This document shows, one piece after another, positions 45,859 through 58,346 of a stretch of 64,000 bases of DNA. The notes under the pieces are model-generated. The model did not search any database. It saw only the letters and a program-made list of their open reading frames with translations, and was not told the DNA's origin. The position numbers and the translations under genes are program-made. The first letter of the stretch is position 1. Every line of letters begins with the position of its first letter. This DNA comes from Micropterix aruncella (lineage: Eukaryota; Arthropoda; Insecta; Lepidoptera; Micropterigidae), in NCBI GenBank assembly GCA_944548615.1, contig OX155957.1:25791953-25855952 (forward strand), in the 5' to 3' direction.

Positions 45859-47120
45859 GTAAAGCTGGGCATTGACGGTCAGTTTTTCGCGTCAGTTAAA
45901 CTGGCGTGCATCCAAAATTTGATCGTGAATGTCGAATCGTCACTCCAGAGTTTTAACTGACGACGCGCCACGAATATTTTCCGTGGCTACCATAATCCAA
46001 CTGGCGCGTCGCGCCAAACTGACCGTGAGTGCGCAATCTGCAATCCAACGCGTCAGTTCCACGCTCGCGGACCTCGGTGACAGCGCGTGCTGCGTTTTTG
46101 TTTTTGTCATGGCGGTGTCGTCGTCGTCATCATGGCGGTGTCGGACTTGTCATAATGATAGATTTCATCGAAAAATATAGAAATTCAGAATGTTTATGGA
46201 AAATAACCGACAAAAATTTTAAAAATAAACAGTATCGACAAAAAGCTGTAGAAGATTTTATTTAGATAAAATATTCCAATTTTATTTAGATATTATTTAT
46301 AAAATTGAATTAGATATTATAGAAGTCAGATTTCATTCCCGATGCTAAGAAACGAAGAGTGGCAGTGAATCTCTCATGAGGGTTTATAGGTTGTCTAATA
46401 TTAGTATCTTGTTTAACAATGTGTCGCGTTTTTTGATAAATCGTGTAAAGGATTAGATATATTTTATGATTCCATTAATTTAATAAATGACTCGATCATA
46501 CCTAGCCTATCTCCTACTTCTTAAGATTTCACTAACTGCCATCCTTAAGTACTGTATTATATGATTACTATATTATAACAGACTATTATATTATATCATA
46601 TTATGTATAATAAATATTACTATCCAATTACTCATACTTCTATTTTGCTCTATCCAAATAACCTTATTAACAACTTATTTAATTATTAATTTTCCTACCC
46701 TTATATTATTATTAGCTTTATTATAATTTTTTCTACTATCAACGTGTTCATGTTATTTCTGTTAATTTGTAATGCAAGCATTGCAAACTGTTCATAGGAT
46801 AGTAAATTTGTTTGGTTTGTATATGTATTTAAAATACTAGTATTATATATTTACTATCTGTAAGTTTGCTATAAAATAAAATAAAACAAAGAGTAGCCGT
46901 AGTAACAAGGAACGTTTCTTTTTCGGAATCGGAATCCATTTTTATTCGTGGATGTCCGCAAAGAGACACGTCCTTCATGCGGCCGGGCCGGTCGAAAACT
47001 GAAGAGCCGGAGTGACGCCAGTCAATGGGCAAATCTAGTTGGCATAAAACCATTTGGAGTGACGCCACAGTTTTACGTCTAGACTGACGCGAAAAACTGA
47101 CCGTCAATGCCCAGCTTTAC
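45859..47120. mobile_element. 1,262-bp DNA element with 38-bp perfect terminal inverted repeats
   Basis: GTAAAGCTGGGCATTGACGG starts the left repeat (45,859-45,896). The right repeat (47,083-47,120) is its exact reverse complement over 38 bp. The interior contains a MADF-like coding scrap, which links it to PIF/Harbinger elements. A target duplication is not clear: TA lies next to AAGCTGGGC on both sides, but these bases also belong to the perfect repeat. Perfect repeats imply recent mobility. No transposase core was found. Confidence 0.65.
46155..46265 (+). pseudogene. MADF-like domain N-terminal fragment
   Basis: The 36 codons read IDFIEKYRNSECLWKITDKN and then YRQKAVEDF before TAG. The pattern (hydrophobic-I-x-x-Y/V...P/E-x-LW-K...Y/F...R..A...) is the first two helices of a MADF/SANT-like DNA-binding domain, found as an accessory protein of PIF/Harbinger transposons and in cellular factors. 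The third helix is lost. It is on the plus strand within the TIR element. Confidence 0.4.
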
Positions 47121-47189
47121 TTTTTGACTTGTAAGATTTGTTTTACATTTGGCATTTGTTTTTCATTGTGGCGTCGTTTTGAAAATTGT

Positions 47190-49125
47190 GTCGGAATTAC
47201 AATGAATTTAAAAGCAGAAAATTTTCGCGCTATGATTTTTTACGATTTTCGCTGTGGCTTAAGTCAGTTTGAGAGTAGCCAGAGACTTCAATTGGCATTT
47301 GGCGATGAAGCGCCATCGTGGAACTCTGTGTATGCGTGGCGTAGTTCAGTGAGTTTAGACGTGGACGTAATCATCTCCACGATGACGCACGTGAGGGTCG
47401 ACCTGCGACTGCGGTTACCGAATCTAATATTAATACCGTACGTCAATTAATTGAGACTGGCAAAAAATACTTCTCAGCAAAATCTTACTGTATTAGGCAT
47501 TGGAATGAATCAAGTGTAAAATATTTTATATTTGTTTCTGGAGGTACGGAATCTTTGTACTCATGATTTGACGGATGACCAGAAACGACTGCGTGTAGAG
47601 TGATGTCGTAAAATGATCGCATAGTTTAATGGAGGGCAATCATTGGCAGTCTATAATATTGTGACAGGTGATGAAAAGCCAATCGGAAGAATGGGTCTTT
47701 CCCTTTAAAGATTTTCCAACGAAAGTTAAGAAATGTCGAAGCATTGGTAAGAAAATGATTGCTTCTTTTTTCGGCAAATCAGGACATTACACAACAGTTT
47801 GTTTGTTTGTTTGAAAAGCTTTATTGCACATTAAGAGTACAATGTGGTGGGCCTATTGCCAAGTGGCAATATCTTACGGCTATACCGCCAGAGTTATTGT
47901 GACTAAAGGTTTATGTGGGCAAATTGATTCACAATGAATACAATTACATAATATTCATCATAGGATTAAATATAAAACAGTGATTAGTAACGTAGGCCAA
48001 CTCGATATTGAAGGGAGGAGTGGAATATAAGGACAAGCAAAGGAGACGGGAAGGGAAGGGGGTATTCATGAGTTGAGTAAATGTTTCTTTAACGATTTTA
48101 GTTTTCAAGTTGTCGTATCGGTAAAGGCACGAAATTCCAGAGTCGGGCCGCCTGCACTGCGAAAGACCTAGACATAAAAGTTTATGAATGCTGAGGTATA
48201 GCCAGTAATAGATTTTCCTGAGAGCGTAATGGAAGGCCATGGGATGAAAGCGGAGAGAAGAGATTATACAAATAAGTAGGACAGTTTGACTGTAGTACGC
48301 GGAAGAGTAGGACGAGTATGTGAAATTCCCGACATCGTCTAATGGGAAGCCACTCTATTTGCCTGCGAAAGTTTGATATGTGATCAAACTTCTTCAGGGA
48401 ATAAACAAAGCGAATACACGCGTTTTGAATCCTATCTAGCTTATCGAGTAGTTCTTCATTCGCATCCTAGGTAGGCCACATCAGCGTAGTTAATTAGTGG
48501 TAAAAGAAAAGATTGTGCCATTTGGCGTTTAATACAAAGAGGTAAGAGATTCTGAACACGTTTAAAAGAATGGAGACTTGCAAATATTCTGCGACTGACC
48601 TCACTTACTTGATGATGCCAAGATAAGTTGTCATCAATGAGCAGGCCAAGGACTTTTACAGAACTGCTGTAAGGGGCAACGACTTGGCAATGAGTGAGCG
48701 ACTTCCGACAACAGTGTCGCTTGAAGACAAACAGACAAACACTGCAGATTGGTAGGTCAACACTTACTTGCCCAGAGTTTTAAAAAAAGTCCGCGAAAGG
48801 CGTCGAAGCAATGCCATCCTTCACCACGATCTCGCGTCCGCACATTCCGCTAAGGTACCGGAAGCGAATTTGAAGGCTTCAAATGTATTACTGTTGACGC
48901 ATCCGTCATACAGCGACATCGAACCCTGCGACTTCTCTTTGTTTCCTAAAATTAAAGACAATCTTAGAAACACATGTTTTACGAAACCCTGAATCGGTGG
49001 TGAATGCGTTTCACGAAGCCATCGAGGGGGTCCCTAAGGAAGACTGGTCCAACTGTTCCAGCACATACAAATATGTACAAATTGTGAGGGCATATACGTT
49101 AAAACACAATAAATATATCATAATT
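47190..49125 (+). pseudogene. mariner transposase relic, split by a LINE
   Basis: The frame from ATG 47,202 gives ENFRAMIFYDFRCGLSQ and FGDEAPSWNSVYAW, the mariner N-terminal helix-turn-helix signature. Frameshifts follow. HDLTDDQKRLRVE and the first catalytic Asp (VTGDEKP) are near 47,570-47,690. After the LINE come AILHHDLASAHSA (second Asp) and HPSYSDIEPCDFSLFPKIK (third Asp). The last two Asp are 33 residues apart instead of 34, from loss of one residue in the usual YSPDL. Stops and frameshifts make it dead. The 5' terminal repeat is missing where the TIR element at 45,859-47,120 abuts. Confidence 0.75.
47799..48707 (-). mobile_element. 5'-truncated LINE inserted in the mariner relic
   Basis: It is flanked by ACAACAGT at 47,791-47,798 and 48,708-48,715, an 8-bp target duplication. 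On the minus strand it encodes GLLIDDNLSWHHQVSEVSRR, LPLINYADVAYLG, LDRIQNACIRFVY and LWNFVPLPIR-type blocks of a CR1/Jockey ORF2 C-terminus, with frameshifts. The 3' tail is (CAAA)n directly at the left junction. It is younger than the mariner copy. Confidence 0.75.
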
Positions 49126-49589
49126 CTAATATCTGGTTTTATTTATCAGAATCCTGAAATTTTCAATATGACTAAGTATAAAATATATTTCCATGGTATA
49201 AAACTTGTAAACCAAGCTATGCGTCTTCGTCTTTGTGACTTTGGATAATGCTGCAGTTGCAGCAGCTAGTAGTTATTATCGTTTCGTATCATGTATTGAA
49301 AATGGTCAACACTGAAATGGTCACAACAATGAAAATGGTCCACACTTTGGCATTTCCAAAGTGTGGGTCATGAGCCAATTTTTAGTGGGTGATGATTTTT
49401 TTTCTAAAATCTGCGAAAATTGTATATATTTGTATTTGGAGATAGTTTTGATTATTAACTTCCTCGAAGAAAAAAAAATCGTACTAAATTTGTAGTATTA
49501 TCCGTGCTATTATATTGTATGTCCTAATATTTTCCTAATTATATTGTATTTTCTTAAATATTATTTGCTTGCTTGTATACGAGGTGTTA

Positions 49590-49950
49590 TAACCAAATTT
49601 CTCTACCGAATTTCTCTAGCTGCAGTATTTTGAGATTAAAGTATGATTACCGCGCCCTCTCGTGGACTGATTTCAACCACAACCTTTTCAACTCTTGCTA
49701 TGACTAAATGATGCCTGCATACCAAATTTTAGCCCTATCGGATTTGGGCTTTATCGTGGATGAATATACACACACACAGAGAAACACACACACACACACA
49801 TGCACACACACACATACATACACACATACACACAGACACATACATAAAGACTGTCTGGAAATGGTCTTAATCGTCAGAGGGGGGGGGGGGGGGTCAAAAT
49901 GTATATATCCGTCTTCACAATATTTTCCCTCTGATGGGAAAGTAAAAATA
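49590..49950 (+). repeat. Dispersed repeat family G, copy 2, with (CA)n and a 15-G run
   Basis: GAGATTAAAGTATG, AAATGATGCCTGCATACCAA, then (CA)n at 49,768-49,843, a run of 15 G at 49,879-49,893, and the terminal TTTTCCCTCTGATGGGAAAGT hairpin-like end. The frames over the CA repeat are compositional. Confidence 0.55.
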
Positions 49951-51876
49951 TGAGAGGAGAAACCGGGATTATGCATCCGTTTCAGGCGCAGGCGACTATT
50001 TATACTAAACGTAATTAAATGCAGTAGAATCAGAAAATGGAAATATCATTATCAAAGACCAAGGAAGAAACCAGAAACGATACACTGGAATTTTAGTAGA
50101 GATCTACTATATAGGTCCTTCATAATGAGGATGATAAGTAATGTCACATTTATTTTTTTTCCTATTTTAGTTTTTAATTGTGTCTAGGTAGATTCTATTA
50201 CTACTTATAGTAAAATTATATTATTTATTTGTTAATTTCAAACAAATAACGTAAATACATAAAATGGGCATACTAGGTGATGATGCCCATGTCCATTGCC
50301 ATGCTACACATGACCATTCTCAGCATAGGAACCTGTATCTGGGCATAGGAAGTATTATCTGACTTGGGTGGAGAAGCACTTAAATATTATATGCGATAGA
50401 TATGTAGATAATGAATACAGAATAAATAAATAAAATCTTTGACTATCGGAAGTATTGAAAAGATAAAAATCGACTTACAAAGAGAAACAATCGATTTCAA
50501 GTCAATGAAAAACATTTTTGAAAATAATGTATTTATGACATAAATATCTTAAGAATGCCTACTCGTCTGTGTAGATAAATTTAACAAAAATAACTTTTAG
50601 AAACAATTAATTTTAAACTCGCGATGAAATCAAACTTTTTGTAGTATTGTCAACAGAAATTTATTCAAAATCCTTCTTATACAACAGTGTATAAACTCAT
50701 ATGAAATTTATTTAGTCAAAATATGAATATTAACGGACTGTTAACCCTCTTTCACTAGTCAATGGGCCCGTTTGCGTTTCTTCGCTAACTAAAATCGAAA
50801 TTAGTTCATGCGAGCGAGACAGGCAATACGTTAGAGCGGAATATGAAATGAATGATTGTCACTTTTTCAGCATAAACTATCGATCGAACATAAAGCGGTT
50901 TAATCCAAGAACGGACGAAATAATTTTAAACTAATTCAGATGCTTTTATGTTTGGTATGTAGTTTTTGTGCGGGAACAGATAATATCGTTCAATTTACAT
51001 TCCCCTCTAATGCACTTCTCTGTCTGGTTCGCATAAACTATGAAGAAAGGCATTATAAAGAAAGACATCATGAAGAAATCATGAAGTATATCCGACATTA
51101 TGAAGAAAGGCAATCGAGCACTCTGTAAGTGAAAAATGGTTTATGAAACATTATCGCTTTCACAATGGCATTAACCCCTTTCTTGATAAGGTATTTAGCC
51201 CTCGATATGCGAGTCAAACTCACGTTACTACATATAAATAAATTTACAATTTTTCCTTTACTTTAACTTTTATTTTATTTACTTAATACTATTATTATTT
51301 GCTTCTGTTATTGTTAGTCTGTTCAGTCAGACTTAGAAGTGATAAAGAAAGATTCCACTCAGTATTTGAATAAACTGAGTGGAATAAACCGTCAAAAGAT
51401 TTCAAAATAAATCGTCAAAGCGGTCTTTGAAGCGATAGGATATTTCCTTTACGGAAAATGCTTTGAATAGGAGCGTTGAGAAAATATTGCAATTTCATCG
51501 CGCGATATTGATAGTGAACTCTCAGATGTTACTTTCTGCAGCTCATATATTTACGTCTGCAAGGCTATCAATAACACAAGACGTCAATGCTGCACACATC
51601 ACCCGCAGTACGTCCCAGCTATGCATACCTGATTTCTAATATCCAAAACAGTTTTATCTACATGAGTATTAAGTTTTATTATCTGGTACTGGCTACTTAA
51701 GTTTTATAATCTTACTGGTTTACGAATAATCATTACTAAGCACTTAGGAGGTATCACCAAATAAAATCATCAAAATGACCTCTTGGCTTCAATAAGTATC
51801 ACAAGAAAACTAAGCAATTTGAGCCTTCGAGGCATTGTCAGTATGTTCCGGAGCGTGATGTTACACCAATAACAAT
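49951..51876. other. AT-rich intergenic DNA, no supported gene
   Basis: I find no protein frame of substance. TTAACCC motifs near 50,742 and 51,173 resemble piggyBac-like left ends, but no matching inverted ends were found. Confidence 0.35.
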
Positions 51877-53765
51877 TGTTATGTGTCTAAATAAAATAAA
51901 ATATAAAGTTGTCTTGAAGGTTGCTATGTGTAACGATAAAGGGTATTTATTTGTAGAGGCGCCAGCTACACATGCGGGAAATAGATGATAGACTACATAA
52001 ACAAATGCAAAGGGCCTCCCTCCGCCTGGGAAGTTACCTTTGTGCGTGGGATTGGAGCGACGCCAAGGATACCACGGTAGCTCAGTCGTGCTCAGGGGTG
52101 GTTAAAATCCTGTATTGACGTCGTCCTGAAGTCGAGAGCATTCAAATTGAATGGACGGTCAAGTACCCTAGTTATGTTTTATTATAAAATGAATTTCAAT
52201 ATATCTTGTGAGAGGACTAAAAGAAGAAGAAGAAGCGATATCAAGTTTAGTGCGCTGCGGCGACGAGATCGAATATTATGATTTACTCACCGCGCCCTCT
52301 ATCGGTGTACCGACGAGGTACCGCGCCGGCGCGCGTCGGTCGCGCCCGCTTGGAGCGCTCGGCCCCGGTCTCGGTCCGCGCTCTTACATAAATCAATGGC
52401 TAAATCGTCTAATGTATTTATTGGAAATAATTGCTAGATAATTATATTTAAAAAAAGAGAAAATACTATTTGAATCTAGGTCCGCTCTAAACCAGCAGAT
52501 GCTGCTATAATTAGATAATGTACTGCGGTTCTTTTCTCCGCTAAATGATAAAATTAAAATGTATAATTTTCAAAGTTCCTTTTATAAAATTATTCTTTAT
52601 TTATTCCTTGCCCTGAAACATTACCCTGTCCAGTGTTAGTCGGGTACCTACGAGATTGTAGCTCGCTCTGACCCGGCGGTATTTTTAGGTACCGTCTCGA
52701 TTTCTTTAATTCGCTAAATAATGATTAATTAACCAAAATGAAAGGTTTATTTGACAGAGTAACATATTTTATTTTAATTATAATAAATGAAAGCTAGGCC
52801 ATAGCATATGGCGAATCCGAGTACATAGTTTGAATTAACAAATTTCTAAAATTCAATTCGTGGAAAACTGAACGTTACAGCCTTTCAATTTTCAGGGCTT
52901 AATTCGGCGAAGTGGGATTTTGGCCAGGTACTTTGGGTTCTGGAATAGAGAAGGAAGACACTGCTACCCGCGGGAGTTATTGGAAGGTTGCTTCTAGATT
53001 TTTTAGCGCCTGCTCCCCGGATGCGATTTTAAATTTTAAATTATATTTTCGAAATCGACCTTTAGATGATAGTAGAAAAATTAGTTGAGGCGGGGAGACG
53101 GAAGGCGATGCTCAGACACCGGGAATTATGACTGACCCGACGTACTACCTACTTCTATTTTGACACACTCAAATTACTAAATTTTGATTTTACTTGACTC
53201 TAATTATTCACCAACGAAGATATGGCAACGGTAATTTACAGGGGACTTGGCTTTTAAAACAATCTTATTAATTTAAACTATTATTTTTGAAATCTGATTT
53301 TATGGGGAGAAGTTAATGGTTACAGATAGTAGACTTGCCTGTATGAAGGTATGAGATCCGATGAGGGCCTGCCCGATGCGCTGAACTGAGTTTAATTATA
53401 GATTTTAGATATTCACAGAATTTAAGTTCTAGACTGTGTTGGCTGGTGTGCAAATGAATAATTAAATTGGCGGTAGTCGGCCCGCTCCGCCAACGGCGGA
53501 GCGGCCGGTGTCTTCTCGACCGTCTTGCTCGGTCGTTGCCAGCCAAAAAAAAAAAACTGAAGATTTCTCTTCTCTATATAAAAATATTCTACCTTACTCG
53601 ATTTAAAATTAATTAGGGACGTGCGCGACTTGTCGCCTATATACGGTAAGATGTTCGATGTATCGCGTCTACTGCGCGATGACAACTTTAATTGATTTGA
53701 TTATTTAGACTATTTAAATTAAAGTTTGTTTACAATAAAACTAGGCCCTAACATTGCCGGATAGA
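51877..53765 (-). repeat. 3' LTR of the gypsy element (inner boundary approximate)
   Basis: The outer end TGTTATGTG (plus strand) is fixed by identity with 63,679-64,000 over all 322 bp that can be compared. The inner end is not fixed because the other LTR is truncated. Two candidates fit: 53,753, giving a TGTTA/TAACA 5-bp inverted terminus, or 53,775, placing TG directly after the purine run GGGGGCGG on the minus strand. Length would be 1,877-1,899 bp, long for gypsy. Confidence 0.65.
53555..53586 (-). promoter_or_regulatory. Putative LTR core promoter (TATA and initiator)
   Basis: On the minus strand TTTTTATATAG is followed about 20 nt later by TCAGTT, the arthropod initiator consensus, at 53,560-53,555. 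Position about 200 bp inside the inner LTR end fits a U3/R boundary and supports the LTR extent. Activity is inferred. Confidence 0.45.
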
Positions 53766-53775
53766 GACCTAATCA

Positions 53776-56700
53776 CCGCCCCCGGTGATCCACATAAGCA
53801 AATAATGTTAAAAATATAATGCTACGAGGTGTTGTACACTTACCCCTACATGCTACGATGCGTAGCCGCTAATATAATAAATATTGGTAACAGTAAAAAT
53901 AAGAATAAGTACATAATGGTAATGAAAAAAAATTGCCCTGTTTGCAAGGGTTGATACGAATCATGATATTTTGAAAATAATAAAAAAAAAAAAGAAAAAA
54001 AATAACTCCTAAACGAGAGAAAATGATTTTTGTCAGACTATTTTTGAACCCAAAAAGTGCATAAGCTTTTCTTTGACTGCAGTATATGACGCTTACTCAT
54101 ATCAGGATTGGAGTTAAGAAAGTCAGGAAATGTGAATGTAGGGAAAGAATTCAGCCGTGAAAGATATCGCCTGTCCGTAACAGGGTTAACATAATTGACG
54201 GGTTGATCTTCTCCTGGGGCGTAGCGCGTGGCGTATCGTCTGGTTGCTGCGTCGCTCTCTCGGTGGGGTCGCTGCTTGGAGATCGACGTATGCGCGTCGT
54301 AGGGCCTTGGGTAAGACACACAGCGTGTCTCGTGGTGGTCGATTGATGAGCCGTACCTTGGAATTGCGAGAAAAATAGGCGAGCATTAGTAGGTTGCCTA
54401 GTTTTCTGATGTTGTGCCGTGGTGATTTTAATCGAGGCAAACTCGAAGAACATGACAAGTGGGCTGCTGCTTTGGAAATTGCGTCACTTTGCTTAGTTTA
54501 AAAAAAAAAGTCCGGTGGAAAATTTTGCAGAGCTTCTATTGTGACAGAAACAGGATGCTACACTAGCTGTGTGCACGGAGGAAATTAAATTTATACACGT
54601 CGCTTGTTTGAAAAGTCCGGTGCGTTGTGGCTAGCGGGTGTAATAGGGAAGGTGATTTTCGTGCCTAAATGCCCTGTCCATTTCAGAGAACACTACTTCA
54701 CTTCACTGGGTACACACTACGCTGATGCTAAAATGGCACTTGAAGCGTCCTTATTTGCATGTTGATGGTAATAGTATATGTGGAGGTTACTTGCGGTCTG
54801 GTTTGTGTGACTTCGCATCCTGGTCCACCTGGTTTAGTGATAATGTTCCTATTGATAGGGAACGCTCCTGCGGTCCTCGCCTATCGGATGTCGTCTATCG
54901 TGAATGCCGTCCTGGTTGTCATATAGAGATAGGAAAATGTATCTTTACCTCTAGACTGGAGTAGGTATCCTGGCTTCGGATGTCCATACTGGTTGGCTGG
55001 CAGAATTATGGTCCGTGGATTTATGGGCTGGTTTATTCGGTCAGCATTGCCTTCATTACGGTATTTTGCAGCTTGGCTCGACGTTTGAGGTTTTGCTTCC
55101 CGCTTTGCCGAATGTCACTGGACACGTCTGGTTGGTTAAGTCCAATTTTCCAAATATTGTCTGGAACGTGAAAAGTCATGCGGCATCATCTCGTTCAATT
55201 ATCTAGCTCAGTTTTTTACTGGAATACTAGGATAGGTGGTGAGAGAAGGAGAGGCTCTAGTATATGTAACCATTTGTGTGTTATCATATCTTCGCTTTAC
55301 AATTCAGTTCGAAACTTTGTTTTTATTCTTTAAGAAAATAAATGTATTTTCCGACTTCTTAAATTTCCTATGTGATTGGGGTCAAAAACTGGTGCTTATG
55401 TTCTGTCTGTATGCTACATTTTAAGCGGGATAAGAAAGATTGGTACATAACAAAAAAAAACTTAAATTATTATAAATTACAAGTATTGTGAGACGCGTAG
55501 GTACACAATGTGGTATATTATTAATCCAACAAGGCATTTTAAAATCTATTCAACATATGATATTATGTTTTAAATTAGGAATATGCAGCTAAACTGTGCT
55601 GCCTAACGTGTATACTTACATATTATAATGTAGTAATAAGACAAAGAACAAGAAAAATTATTATAGACAATGGCAGTGCTCATATTGTGCAGCCTTATAC
55701 ATGAAATTCCATGATTGAAAAACAAATAAAAAGAAACAAATAAATTAGAAATGTTGCTACTTTTTGTAGCTACTTTCTTTGAAAAAATTAGAAGAAAGAA
55801 AGGGGAAAGGAAAAAAAAAAAAACTAAACTCTTTTTTATCTCGGTCTACAAGCATCCATTCCGGCGGGTTATATTTTTGATTATATTCAGGCTTTATTAA
55901 ATGAACGTATAGATAATTAATCCAATGGGAAACAGACAAATTAATTGTTTATTAAAATGGTGAAAGGGGTGTAGTAGGTATGGGAGAGCAGGTGCTAAAT
56001 GTTTCCGGATAATTTATATAAACAAAAGAAAAAATCATGAAGGGTTCCGGATTTAAAAAAAATTATAATATATTTTAATTTTAAGTTTTGAAATTATGAA
56101 ATGTATTTGCGAGAATGGTACTTCGGGTAGCGGTGTTTCCTTTTGATTTTGTGCCCTGTTAATTACTGGTTGTTTTGATATAGTGTTTTAATATTTGTTT
56201 ATTTTCTGTATTTATGATGTGTTTTATCGTGAAACCGGCCTTAACTAACGAAAGCAAGACTACCAATAAATGTCTGCTAATACGTTTATTAAAAAAAATA
56301 ATAATAATATATTTTGCATCAATGTGCAGTGTGTAGAAGCGTTCGAGCTTATTTTATCAAATAATTGTTAACATAATGTGAAAGGCGAGATGAAAATTGT
56401 AGGCCGGCTCTGTAATTTTGTATTGACCATTTGACGACTTATCTGAAATATACAGAAGCGAATTACGTAATTTTAATTTGCGTGAATTCTGGTCGTATTG
56501 GTATTCAAATTTAAAAAAAAAAAATGAAGTTATAAAAAATATTGTATATTTGTGTTTTTAAAAAAAAATTGAGCGTGTGTGTTTATTGTTTGTTTGTGGA
56601 CGGGATTAGAACGGCAGTGTGATTTTCTTTTACACGAAATAACCAGTTCTGGATGTTTATAGACCTCGCGGTCTTTCACTCGTGATGGTATGAAGTTAAA

Positions 56701-58346
56701 TTTTAGAGTTCCTCTATGCGTTGTTCCGCAGGCAACTCCCTAACTTCCAGGATTTTTGAGGTCCTTAGTATGTGATGTTTCTATTGCATATAAATTTTGT
56801 CAGATGTAAGTTTGTAGTCGTGGTGTTAAATAATAATTTTCAGTATTTGACATAAGTGCTTTCCTTTCGCGCTCATTCGCGCTCCTGTCTTCCCTCCTCA
56901 TGCGATAGCTTCCTTTCATACCATCCTTTCATACCAAAACCTTTGCCTAGTACCTATTTTAATATTTTGACTTTGGAAATGCATTTGTGACATTTATAAG
57001 ATAATATTTTACAAATATTTATATCCAATTAAGATCTTTGTTTTTATATTTTAAATGAGTATTCATGGACAAACTAAACGGAGCTTATTATTTATTAGAA
57101 AATAACGTTGCGGGAAATCAATGGGGGTTTTTTATCTTACAACGAAGAAATTATGGTATGGAAAATTCCATATCTTGGCAAAAGCCAAGACCGAACAAAG
57201 AGCTTTCTGTAGCTTATGACTAATCTACAACGGTTTTTGAAGGGGTTCCTAGTCGCTACTTAGTACTAACGATCTACTTGCCGCGTGATTGTATGTCAAA
57301 AAAAAATATAAAATAATTGATAGAAAAATATAAAAGTACTTTTACAACAGAGCTGAGCATGTAGATTTTACTTCGACGATGACAGTTGATGCATTAAATA
57401 CCCGGAACATAATAGTCCCTTGCGTTTTTTACCTTAATGGAAGGATGAACACTAAACCCAGTAAATATATAATAAAAAAAATCCAGAGCTTGTCCGGCGG
57501 TGTTTCTCTCGCAAGCGAACGGTTAAGCACCGAACCGTTTTAAAAATCGCATAATTGCGTATAAATATAATTAAGGTAGAGAAATATCTTTGTTCTTTGA
57601 TTTTTTGCCGCAACGGCCCATGCAAAGGGAAATGTTGTGTTTAAATTGTGTGTAAATGCGCTCGATTTTATCTCTATATTATGATTTATCATACCTACTG
57701 CCGTGTACGTTGATCGGTCGGATCTATTTATAAATAATCGCTTAACGCAGGTGTTGTGTAAGTGCGTTTGATTGCATTGACTCGAAATCTTGTTTGTTTT
57801 TAAATTTGGGAATGAAAATACATTAATGATATTTATTATATTTTTAAGAATTTGGGGCTAAATTTGCCCACATGGTAGGGTACCGAATCCGGCGGCCTTC
57901 TTGCCGGATGAGAGTACCTTTCAAAAAAAAAAAATTTTATATTTTATAAAAATTTTTTTTTGTATAAACTATTTGTACTTGTGTTCGATTTTTTGTTCTG
58001 TAGGTACTTTAGACCGTGTGTTCTGTTGTGTAATGTGTTTTGTGTGTGTGAATTTAGCTTATCTGTTGCGCTTTGTTTTGGATTTTGTATCTTGATAAAG
58101 TGCGTTAGGTTGTATACAATTAATTGTTTAATTTGTTTGTCTTATATCAAAGGGAATTATAATTTTGAATCTTTGTTTTTTCTGTTGAATAGCTTATTTT
58201 ATGCCTTATAGACGCAATAGTTAATACCTTTTTGTGTACCTTGTGCGATTTATACCCGGAATCCGCAGTTTCACGATGGAAACCGTGATGACGCGTTCGA
58301 CTTCACCTCGGCGACGCCACGCTAGACCATATGTTGTTATAGGGTA
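53776..58346 (-). other. Long 3' non-coding region between pol and the 3' LTR
   Basis: About 4.6 kb without a long frame in the sense (minus) orientation. It should hold env if the element had one; only Arg/Pro-rich short frames (54,038-54,458) are present. A CT-rich stretch (56,868-56,935, plus strand) is purine-rich on the sense strand. The function is unknown. It could contain an unrecognised insertion or captured host DNA. Confidence 0.5.
54725..54964 (+). CDS. Antisense Cys-rich open frame, 79 codons, hypothetical
   Basis: It starts at ATG 54,725 and ends at TAG 54,962-54,964, opposite in strand to the gypsy genes. It has seven Cys, in SICGGYLRSGLCDF, RSCGPRL and YRECRPGCHIEIGKC, which could suit an extracellular disulfide-bonded peptide, but no signal peptide is evident at its start. 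A second frame (55,015-55,206) follows on the same strand with FEVLLPALPNVTGHVWLV. They could be exons of captured host sequence or chance frames. I do not recognise a family. Confidence 0.25.
   Translation: MLKWHLKRPYLHVDGNSICGGYLRSGLCDFASWSTWFSDNVPIDRERSCGPRLSDVVYRECRPGCHIEIGKCIFTSRLE

Noticed and set aside
49704..49976. Cys/Val-rich frame on the minus strand
   Set aside because: It is the translation of the (CA)n microsatellite.
50739..51190. piggyBac-like element suggested by TTAACCC motifs
   Set aside because: The two motifs are in the same orientation and no inverted partner was found.
55444..55452. CATAACA as an alternative inner LTR end (inverse of TGTTATG)
   Set aside because: A 7-bp match is expected by chance in several kb, no purine tract adjoins it, and the TATA/initiator pair supports an end near 53.75 kb.
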